From the NCBI GenBank assembly GCA_004357415.1, contig SMVY01000124.1:1-7297 (forward strand): a DNA stretch of 7,297 nucleotides, given 5' to 3'. The position numbers and the translations under genes were made by a program. The notes under the pieces are model-generated. The model made no database searches and was not told where the DNA came from. It was given only the letters and a program-made list of their open reading frames with translations. Positions 1 to 5,808 of this stretch are shown here, in pieces; positions within the stretch are counted from its first letter, which is position 1, and every line of letters begins with the position of its first letter. The DNA is from Gemmatimonadota bacterium (GTDB taxonomy: Bacteria > Gemmatimonadota > Gemmatimonadetes > Gemmatimonadales > GWC2-71-9).

Positions 1-25
1 TACCTCACACATCAGCAATCACCAA

Positions 26-1606
26 TCATATATCGGCCACCTCCTCCCCTGCCTCGATCCGCCGATCCACGGCCGCGCCGATCTCCTTGGCCTCCTGCAA
101 CACGCCGGTCAGATCCTCGACCGACGCCAACCCCGCCTGCACCTTGAGCATCACCAGCCGCAGGTTCTCCAGTGCAGCCACGGTGTGGTTCAACGAATCG
201 CCGGTGTCGCCCTGGGCCCGAAGCCGCTCGGCGCGCGCTTCCAGACGGTCCACTACACGGCGTATCTCCCCGGCTTGACCACGTGCCTCCTTAGGGAGGG
301 CGTCGAAGGCCGCCATGGTAGACCGGCCCAGCACCATTTCGGTGGCGTCGGCCGAGGGCAACGCCAAACGCTCACGCGGCTTGAGCCTGAAGCCCGCCAT
401 CTGGAAAAACTTGCGCCCGAACCATCCGGCCCAAGTCCGCTGCCATTGGGCGTTCAGCCACCGGACCCAGCGGTAGTGCTTCAGCACCTCGGCTTCCTCT
501 TCCTGAATTCTGGCCTCGGCCAACAAGGCCTCCCTGATATTCTCGAAGGCATACCCTTCACGCAGCAACCGTCTTGCCGTGAACAGCAGCTGAATCAGGA
601 GAATCATCCCAATCATACCTGGTCCCCCCCCGGTGTTAACGTTCACACCCCCGCCGGTGCTGACGCCGGCCCCTGACCCCGCCACCAGCACGGCCAACAC
701 CGCCATGGTGGTGATCTGGGCGTTGCGCACGAAACTCCTGACCAGTGGCGGCGCCCGCAGGTCACGGCCGCGAACCTCACCGATGGCCCGGGCCAGGTCG
801 TCTCCCGTTTGCCAACGTTCCTCAGGGTCCTTGACCAAGCAGCGGTCGACCACGGCGGCGAACTTCTCGGGTACCTCCGGCCGGATCTCGATGATGCTGG
901 GCGCCTGCCGGGTGATCTGGCTCGCAAGGATGGCCTGGACGTGGGCACCGTCGAACAAGGCTCTCCCGGTGACGGCGTAGTAGAAGGTGGCGCCCAGGGC
1001 ATAGAGATCGCTCCGGGCGTCGACCGCCTCGCCCACCGCTTGCTCGGGACTCATGTAGCGGGCCGTGCCGATGACCTCGCCCGCGCCCCGGGCCGCCTCG
1101 TCGCGGCCGAGGGCGATGCCGAAATCAGTTACCAGGGCCCGGTCGGTGCCCTGCTCCACCATGATGTTGTCGGGTTTGATGTCCCGATGGATGACCCCGC
1201 GCTGATGGGCGTAGCACAGAGCATAGGCTACGTCCTGCATCAGCTTCATCGCCAGGCGGGGCGACAGCGGGCCTGAACGCTCTACCCGTTGGTGCAGCGA
1301 CTCACCATCCACGAACCCCATGACGAAGAACACCAGCTCGCCATGGGCCTCGACCAAGTGGATGGGTACGATATTGGGGTGGGACAGACCAGCCGCGGTG
1401 CGCGCTTCCCGGAGGAATCGCTTGCGGTACTCCGGGTCTGCCGCCAGGCTTTCCGGCAGCAGCTTGATGGCCACCAGCCGGTCGAGCGCCACGTCTCGGG
1501 CCAGCAGCACGATCCCCATGCCCCCACGGCCCAGCTCGGTCTCGATCGAGTACCGGCCGGCGAGATGCTCCTGCAGGGCGAGGACGTCAGGGCTGATGGT
1601 CGTCAT
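26..1606 (-). CDS. Hanks-type Ser/Thr protein kinase with hydrophobic hairpin and C-terminal helical region
   Basis: This complete 526-residue protein should phosphorylate Ser/Thr on partner proteins. All main kinase motifs are visible: glycine loop GRGGMG (26-31), VAIK lysine K48, alpha-C glutamate E67, catalytic HRDIKPDN with D142 and N147, DFG at 161-163, SPE at 186-188 and the D200xxxxG stretch. It is an RD kinase, so activation-loop phosphorylation may control it. After the domain (to about 280) come two short hydrophobic stretches (about 299-312 and 331-343) split by a Gly-rich segment, probably a membrane hairpin. A basic Trp-rich segment (378-410) and a charged helical tail (about 436-520) follow, with no extracellular sensor such as PASTA. 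This tail resembles one I associate with Gemmatimonadota kinases; that is recall. The start sits just downstream of the family-typical N-terminus before LAGRYSIETELG; the ribosome site is weak. It is divergent from the cytochrome/DUF3179 pair. Substrate is unknown. Confidence 0.95.
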   Translation of the reverse strand: MTTISPDVLALQEHLAGRYSIETELGRGGMGIVLLARDVALDRLVAIKLLPESLAADPEYRKRFLREARTAAGLSHPNIVPIHLVEAHGELVFFVMGFVDGESLHQRVERSGPLSPRLAMKLMQDVAYALCYAHQRGVIHRDIKPDNIMVEQGTDRALVTDFGIALGRDEAARGAGEVIGTARYMSPEQAVGEAVDARSDLYALGATFYYAVTGRALFDGAHVQAILASQITRQAPSIIEIRPEVPEKFAAVVDRCLVKDPEERWQTGDDLARAIGEVRGRDLRAPPLVRSFVRNAQITTMAVLAVLVAGSGAGVSTGGGVNVNTGGGPGMIGMILLIQLLFTARRLLREGYAFENIREALLAEARIQEEEAEVLKHYRWVRWLNAQWQRTWAGWFGRKFFQMAGFRLKPRERLALPSADATEMVLGRSTMAAFDALPKEARGQAGEIRRVVDRLEARAERLRAQGDTGDSLNHTVAALENLRLVMLKVQAGLASVEDLTGVLQEAKEIGAAVDRRIEAGEEVADI

Positions 1607-1778
1607 GTCTAGGCAGCCTACGGATGGCCCTGCCGTTACGTTTCACCTCGCAACCGGAAGGGGTTTCCAAGAGGATGCCGCAGGCGGGCCTTCACCGCAA
1701 GCATCGGAATCCCAGAAGACAGGAACCCGCGAGGCAGCCCGAGACTTCTTGTAGGCAACCTCAAGGAAGGCGCACTTC
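1607..1778. other. divergent intergenic region
   Basis: This gap separates the minus-strand kinase from the plus-strand cytochrome and should hold promoters for both. I see no convincing -35/-10 pair and no strong inverted repeat, only a weak GGAA/TTCC hairpin near 1660. Confidence 0.5.
1763..1770 (+). promoter_or_regulatory. ribosome-binding site of the cytochrome gene
   Basis: AAGGAAGG lies 8 bases before the ATG at 1779. It supports 1779 as the original start and therefore the short hydrophobic leader as part of the gene, which matters because the leader is followed by an in-frame TGA. Confidence 0.7.
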
Positions 1779-2184
1779 ATGTTACAGAAGAGCATGCTGG
1801 TTCTGGCGGGCCTGATTCTGGGCGCGGCCGTAACGTGAATGATGATCGACCGGGGACCGTCCTACCAGGTGGACGCGGCCGCGGCCGAGCGGGGGCAGGC
1901 GTTCTATCGGGTGTGCGCCGCGTGTCACGGCGAAGACGGGGCCGGTAATCCCGACACCCAGGCTCCCCGGCTGGCAGGGCAGTACCCCTGGTATCTCGAA
2001 CGGCAACCGCGGAATTTCAGGGCAGGAATTCGGGGCGCGGACAGCGCCGACGTCAACGGCTTCATGATGCGGCCCATGGCGGTGGGTCTGCCGGACGACC
2101 AGGCGGTCACTGACGTGGGGCGGCCCGCAAAGGTTCCGGGCCACCGAGATGTCAACCGACGACTCCAGCGGAGAGCGACGATGA
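1779..2184 (+). pseudogene. disrupted small c-type cytochrome (class I-like)
   Basis: The ATG at 1779 encodes a 19-residue hydrophobic leader (starting MLQKSMLVLAGL), then TGA at 1836-1838, then the same frame resumes at 1839. Counting from 1839, the protein has heme motif CAACH (residues 26-30, bases 1914-1928) and a downstream RPMA with a likely axial Met at residue 80, as in small soluble or anchored cytochromes c that carry electrons outside the cytoplasm. At DDQAVTDV, where the last helix should continue (typically VVAYI-like), the reading stops resembling the family. Dropping one G from the GGGG at 2117-2120 gives a frame ending in TGA at 2182-2184, overlapping the next ATG as ATGA. As written, the leader is cut off and heme attachment outside the membrane would fail. 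Possible causes are a real pseudogene, two sequence errors (TGG to TGA and a homopolymer indel), or an internal deletion. Cytochrome identity is firm; gene status is not. Confidence 0.65.
2170..2175 (+). promoter_or_regulatory. ribosome-binding site deciding the DUF3179 start
   Basis: GGAGAG lies 5 bases before the ATG at 2181. The open frame actually extends upstream into the cytochrome, so this site is the main reason for starting the DUF3179 protein at 2181 and not treating it as a cytochrome fusion. Confidence 0.65.
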
Positions 2185-3041
2185 GCGTTCGAATAGACCG
2201 CAGCAATATGAAGATCAGCCGGCGCGGGTTCCAGTTCCAACCGTTCCGCCCGACAGGCGACGGTGGTCCTCTCGCCTCGGCGAACCTGGCGGACGACGAG
2301 GAGCTTCTCGTGTTTGGCCGGGAACAGCAACACCGAGCCCTGATCCTGCGGCAGATGGTCTACCACCACGTGGCCCAGGGAGAACTGGCCGGAGAGCCCT
2401 ACCTGGTTACCTTCTGAGGCCCGTGCAACAGCGGGGTCGGTCTGACCCCGGTCGTCAACGGCTCGATCCACCACTTCGGCGTCGTCGGCCTTGCCAACGG
2501 GCTGGCGGTCATGGCCGACGAGGAAACCCGCACCCTGTGGGACCACATCACCGGCGAGGCCTTCGAGGGGCCGCTGGCGGGAGAGCGGCTCGACTGGTGG
2601 CCCATCAGGCTGACCACCACCGGCGCCGCCCTGGCCGAGTGGCCTTCGCTGGCGCTGCTGGTTTCCGACTATCGCTCGGTGGCCCAGATGGTCATGGGGC
2701 GGGTTAAGTCGAAGACGATCCACACCAAGGGCTGGCTGCCGCCGGGGTTCCGCGCCACCATGAATGCACCGGTAGATACCCGGCTCGCCGAGCTGACGCA
2801 GGGATTGGGGGTCATCGTTGATGACAAGGCCCGGTTCTACCCCATGGACCGTATCCCCGATGGAGGGCTGGAAGACGTGTGGAGCGGCCGGATCATGCGG
2901 ATCGCTCGGGGCGACGGGGACGGAGTACCGGCAGCCACCTGGGCGGACGGCGCGCACGGAGAGATACCTATGCAGCTTCTCTCGCGGTGGTACGGATTTG
3001 TCTTTACTTATCCGGGATGCGGGATTGTTCCTGAGGCGTGA
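2181..3041 (+). CDS. DUF3179-family selenoprotein, UGA at 2415 read as selenocysteine
   Basis: Read through one in-frame UGA, this is a 286-residue protein that matches the DUF3179 family as I recall it over both halves: H62/H63 ahead of EPYLVTF-U79-GPC82, then FGVVGLANGLAVMADEETR, LWDHITGEAFEGPLAG (119-134), FYPMDRIPDGGLEDVW (219-234) and the end SRWYGFVFTYPGC (268-280). Family members carry Cys-x-x-Cys (for example TYCPLC) where this has Sec79-Gly-Pro-Cys82. The frame is otherwise uninterrupted for 207 codons after the UGA, with normal high-GC codon use, which argues against decay. A SECIS-like hairpin follows at 2432-2450. DUF3179 has no assigned reaction that I know of; conserved His and Cys suggest a redox or metal role, and UGPC mimics the thioredoxin CGPC, though I do not claim a thioredoxin fold. 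No clear signal peptide is visible. The gene follows the cytochrome, probably translationally coupled. Alternatives: nonsense mutation or sequencing error of TGC/TGT. Family call about 0.9; selenocysteine about 0.85. Confidence 0.88.
2415..2417 (+). other. probable selenocysteine codon (UGA)
   Basis: This UGA is codon 79 of the DUF3179 gene and aligns with the first Cys of the family CxxC motif; the partner Cys is TGC at 2424-2426. UGA replacing a redox Cys in a UxxC motif, with conserved protein on both sides, is the classic signature of a bacterial selenoprotein. Confidence 0.85.
2432..2450 (+). promoter_or_regulatory. bacterial SECIS-like hairpin
   Basis: CGGGGTC (2432-2438) pairs perfectly with GACCCCG (2444-2450) around the loop GGTCT (2439-2443). 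The loop starts 21 bases after the UGA; in E. coli fdhF, as I recall it, the GGUCU in the apical loop begins about 18 bases after the UGA. In the known system the SelB factor binds the apical loop and delivers Sec-tRNA. The bulged U of the fdhF hairpin has no obvious equivalent here: the corresponding U2437 can pair with A2445. The hairpin lies inside the coding sequence, as is normal in bacteria. Confidence 0.8.
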
Positions 3042-3052
3042 TGGGAGGGCGT

Positions 3053-3090
3053 AGGACGCAGGACGCCGGTCGCAGGTCGCAGTGCGCAGG
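3053..3090. repeat. degenerate 7-base tandem repeat
   Basis: Five consecutive 7-base units are visible: AGGACGC, AGGACGC, CGGTCGC, AGGTCGC, AGTGCGC, then a partial AGG. It starts 12 bases after the DUF3179 stop, between convergent genes, and looks like a short decaying microsatellite-type array. Confidence 0.7.
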
Positions 3091-3106
3091 GGGGCACGGT
3101 GGATGA

Positions 3107-3143
3107 CCGCGCTGTTGGCGGAATTGAAAAAGGAACAGCGCGG
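3107..3143. terminator. 10-bp inverted repeat between convergent genes, possible terminator
   Basis: CCGCGCTGTT (3107-3116) and AACAGCGCGG (3134-3143) are perfect inverted copies around a 17-base loop that contains GAAAAAGG. It lies between the convergent ends of the DUF3179 gene (3041) and the TPR gene (3174). The stem is strong and GC-rich, but neither strand has a following U-run, so intrinsic termination is uncertain. It could instead be an mRNA-end stabiliser or a protein site. Confidence 0.45.
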
Positions 3144-3173
3144 CGGCGGCGTTCGACGCGCTCAACGCTCCGA

Positions 3174-4172
3174 TTAACCGACGCCTGCCCACTGGCGTTC
3201 GAACCGCTTGAGGGGCTGGGATGCTCCCAGGGCCTTCATGGTCTCGACCACTCGGTCGTGTTTGGTCTGCGCCTCGTCGGCTCCCAGACCTTGCAAAGCG
3301 GTGGCCCCGACGGCGGCGCACTCCGATTCGAGGAGTGGATTTCCACCAGCGGCTGCGACGGCTTCGCCAGCCAACGCATGACGATGCGCCGATTCTGGAT
3401 TCCCCTGTTCCAATTTCAGGAGCGCGTGTACCCGCTCCAACTCCGCTTCGCCCAGCTTGTCCTGGACCCCCGCTAGGAGTCGGTCAGCGACATCGATCTC
3501 TGCCTGTGCCTGTTGGAGATTCTCCACCTCTAGGTACAGTTCCGCCGATCCCATGTGCACCAACGCCAGTAGCGAAGCTTCCGCCACCACTAGCGCATGG
3601 CGAATGGCGTGGCGAAGGGCCACGCGCGCTTCCGACCATGCTCTCTCCTGCCGTTGAACCAAGCCGATGTTGTGGTAGGTCTCCGCCAAGCCGCGATCGT
3701 TCCCATCACCTTGGTACACGGTGATGGCTTCGTGGTACCGTTCGAGCGCCTCGGAGATTCGGCCCTGGACGTGGGCCAGCGACCCGAGGTTGTTGAGGAT
3801 ACGTGGGCCGACATCTCGATCTTCCAGCTGGCGCGCCAGTGTCAGGGCTTCGAGGAGCTGGGCCTCGGCATCGTCGAGTACTCCGCGCTCGAACGCGAGC
3901 CCGCCCAGCAGATTTAGAGCCCGCATCCGACCGTCCGGGTCGTCATTCCGGCGACTGTGCTCGAGGACCGACAGCCCGAGCGAGGTGGCCTGCTGCCAAT
4001 CCCCCAACCGGACAGCCGCGGTCGCGGCCAGCAGCTCCACCTGGGGCAGTTCGCGCATCGCGGGATCGAGCGCGCGGTGGAACTGTTCCAACGCACCCCC
4101 GAAATCACCGGTGACAACGGCGTGTTCCATCACCTTGGCTGGCCCGGGAAGCTGTCCGCGACGGCTAGCCAT
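3174..4172 (-). CDS. tetratricopeptide-repeat protein, paralogue of the TPR half of the upstream gene
   Basis: This 332-residue protein is helical TPR repeats almost throughout, clearest at about 84-190 (ALNLLGGLAFERGVLDDAEA, RILNNLGSLAHVQGRISEAL, TYHNIGLVQRQERAWSEARV) and weaker to about 310. It has no catalytic motif, signal peptide or membrane segment, so a cytoplasmic scaffold or binding partner is the best guess. I start it at the ATG at 4172: AGGA lies 8 bases upstream, and the start overlaps the upstream stop as ATGGCTAG. The frame is open to 4211, which would add 13 residues. The stretch RILNNLGSLAHVQGRISEAL matches RIRQNLGILANIQGDISEAL in the neighbouring TPR-HD-GYP protein, and the following DNRG...HNLG/HNIG segment matches too, so the pair arose by duplication with the HD-GYP half lost here or gained there. 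It is the last gene of the minus-strand operon. Confidence 0.88.
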   Translation of the reverse strand: MASRRGQLPGPAKVMEHAVVTGDFGGALEQFHRALDPAMRELPQVELLAATAAVRLGDWQQATSLGLSVLEHSRRNDDPDGRMRALNLLGGLAFERGVLDDAEAQLLEALTLARQLEDRDVGPRILNNLGSLAHVQGRISEALERYHEAITVYQGDGNDRGLAETYHNIGLVQRQERAWSEARVALRHAIRHALVVAEASLLALVHMGSAELYLEVENLQQAQAEIDVADRLLAGVQDKLGEAELERVHALLKLEQGNPESAHRHALAGEAVAAAGGNPLLESECAAVGATALQGLGADEAQTKHDRVVETMKALGASQPLKRFERQWAGVG

Positions 4173-5808
4173 GATCGGTATCCTGCCCAATAGTGGCCAT
4201 GAAGGCATCAAATACGTCAGGGTGCCACCACGAGCGGCTAATTCTCATCTGCTCGAGCGCTACCTCTGGTTCCATCGCCGGGCGATAGCTGCGCGTCGTA
4301 GTCATGGCGTCGTAGACGTCGGCGATACAAACGATCTGGGCAGCCAAGGGGATCTCGTCCCCTTGGAGCCCATCAGGGTATCCTGTCCCGTCGTACTTCT
4401 CGTGATGCCATCGAATGATCGGCTTGATGTCCCACGGAAACTCGATGGTCGCCAGCAACTCGAGTCCCCACACCGGGTGCCGCTTGATGATGGTGAACTC
4501 CTCGGGAGTGAGAGGACCATCCTTGTTGAGGATCTCGTGGGGGACTCGAACCTTGCCCAGGTCGTGGAGGTAGGCCCCCAGACGGATCGTGGTCAACTCC
4601 CCTTCGCCGAGTTCCAGCGCCCTGGCCACTCGGAGGGCGTAATCGGCCACCCGGCCGCAATGGCCGTGGGTGTACCCGTCGGCTGATTCGATCGACTGAC
4701 CCCACTCGCGGATGACCTCCAAGAAGGTGCCTTCGAGTTTTGTGACCTTGGCGGCCACATCCACGAGATCAACCTTGGCGGCGAGCCGGCGAAAGACACG
4801 ATGTGCCGCGTTCAGGTTGTTCAAGGCCTCCTGATTCCGACCCTGCGATTGATACAGGACCGCCAACTCTCGTAACGCTTCGGCTTCTTCGAGCGGGAAG
4901 TGCCCCTTGGAGGCGAGTTCCAGTGAAAGGGTGAGACGGGCTTCCGCCACGGCCGGCTTGCCGATCTCGCGATAAAGAATGCCGAGAAACCGGTAAGCCG
5001 CCGCGCGGCCATCCTGCGCGCCCAATTGGTTGAACACTTCGAGCGCGGCCTCGGCACTGCTACGGGCGTCTTCGAATTGCTGCCGAGCCAGGTGCACTTC
5101 CGTGATGTTGAGCGAACAGAGGCCCTCGAGGTGTACGTCGCCGATGTCATCGGCGATGGCCCTGCTGCGCGAGAAGTAGTCGTGGGCCTCGTCCCACCGT
5201 TCCAGGTCGCAGTTGATCATTCCCAGGTTGTGAAACGAAATCGCCCGGCCGCGATTGTCACCGGATTCTTCAAAAGCCTTGAGGGAGTGACGGTAGTGGT
5301 CGAGGGCCTCGGAGATGTCCCCCTGGATGTTGGCGAGGATGCCGAGGTTCTGGCGAATACGGCCACGGACCGCCCCGTTTTCCCCATCGCGGAGAAGCGC
5401 CTGCCGGAAAGTTCGGCGAGCGGCATCGTAGTCCCCGCCCTCGAGGTCGAACCCGCCGAGTGTGTTGAGCACCTCGGCCACCAGCAAGTCGTCGCCCAGA
5501 GCGAGTGCCACTTCATGGCTTCGGCGGCAGAGAGTTCGAGCCCGTTCCGGATCGCCTCGCCGGTGGTGGACTATACCCATGAGACGGAGGGCGATGGCCA
5601 GCACGGCGCCCTCATCCTTGGCCTCCGCGGCGTTGATGGCAGTGTTATACCAACGGATCGCCTCATCCATCCGGCCGCTGCTGTCGTGGCGCTGCGCTTC
5701 CTCAAGCAGTTGCCGCGGGGACCTCGTGGCGGGGCGGAGTCCCAAAGGTCGCCTGCCAGTTACCCACAAATGCGGGAGATCCAGGAGAAGGGCCGGATTG
5801 GTCACCAT
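4165..5808 (-). CDS. TPR - HD-GYP protein, probable cyclic-di-GMP phosphodiesterase
   Basis: This 547-residue protein has TPR repeats at about 33-345 and an HD-GYP domain at about 365-540. The family hydrolyses cyclic-di-GMP using metal-bound His and Asp residues, and the conserved set is visible: H383 in YTHGHCGRVADY, H415-D416 and K419 in LHDLGKVRVP, H444-P445, H468-H469-E470 followed by DGTGYP (GYP 476-478), and D497 in IADVYDAMT with R506. Nothing key is missing, so an active enzyme is expected. No receiver, PAS or membrane segment is present; the TPR half may sense or dock a partner. The ATG at 5808 directly follows the TAG of the lipoprotein gene (TAGATG) without a good ribosome site, so translation is likely coupled; a slightly later start is possible because residues 1-32 are not clearly TPR. 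Activity on other cyclic dinucleotides cannot be excluded. Confidence 0.93.
   Translation of the reverse strand: MVTNPALLLDLPHLWVTGRRPLGLRPATRSPRQLLEEAQRHDSSGRMDEAIRWYNTAINAAEAKDEGAVLAIALRLMGIVHHRRGDPERARTLCRRSHEVALALGDDLLVAEVLNTLGGFDLEGGDYDAARRTFRQALLRDGENGAVRGRIRQNLGILANIQGDISEALDHYRHSLKAFEESGDNRGRAISFHNLGMINCDLERWDEAHDYFSRSRAIADDIGDVHLEGLCSLNITEVHLARQQFEDARSSAEAALEVFNQLGAQDGRAAAYRFLGILYREIGKPAVAEARLTLSLELASKGHFPLEEAEALRELAVLYQSQGRNQEALNNLNAAHRVFRRLAAKVDLVDVAAKVTKLEGTFLEVIREWGQSIESADGYTHGHCGRVADYALRVARALELGEGELTTIRLGAYLHDLGKVRVPHEILNKDGPLTPEEFTIIKRHPVWGLELLATIEFPWDIKPIIRWHHEKYDGTGYPDGLQGDEIPLAAQIVCIADVYDAMTTTRSYRPAMEPEVALEQMRISRSWWHPDVFDAFMATIGQDTDHG

Noticed and set aside
1836..1838. TGA after the cytochrome leader as a second selenocysteine codon
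   Set aside because: No SECIS-like hairpin with a GGUC-type loop follows at the right distance, and the position is in a membrane leader where a Trp or other residue is expected, not a redox Cys.
2415..2417. Simple nonsense mutation splitting the DUF3179 gene
   Set aside because: The stop hits precisely the catalytic-type Cys column, the rest of the frame is intact, and a SECIS-like hairpin follows. Together these are unlikely by chance, although read-level error is not excluded.
1782..2957. 391-residue minus-strand open frame over the cytochrome/DUF3179 region
   Set aside because: It has no recognisable motif and is an antisense shadow typical of GC-rich DNA; the plus strand carries the CAACH heme site, DUF3179 motifs and ribosome sites.
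1839..3041. Natural fusion protein of cytochrome c and DUF3179
   Set aside because: The frame is technically open between them, but the linking residues (VGRPAKVPGHRDVNRRLQRR) look like off-frame translation, and a good ribosome site stands before the ATG at 2181.
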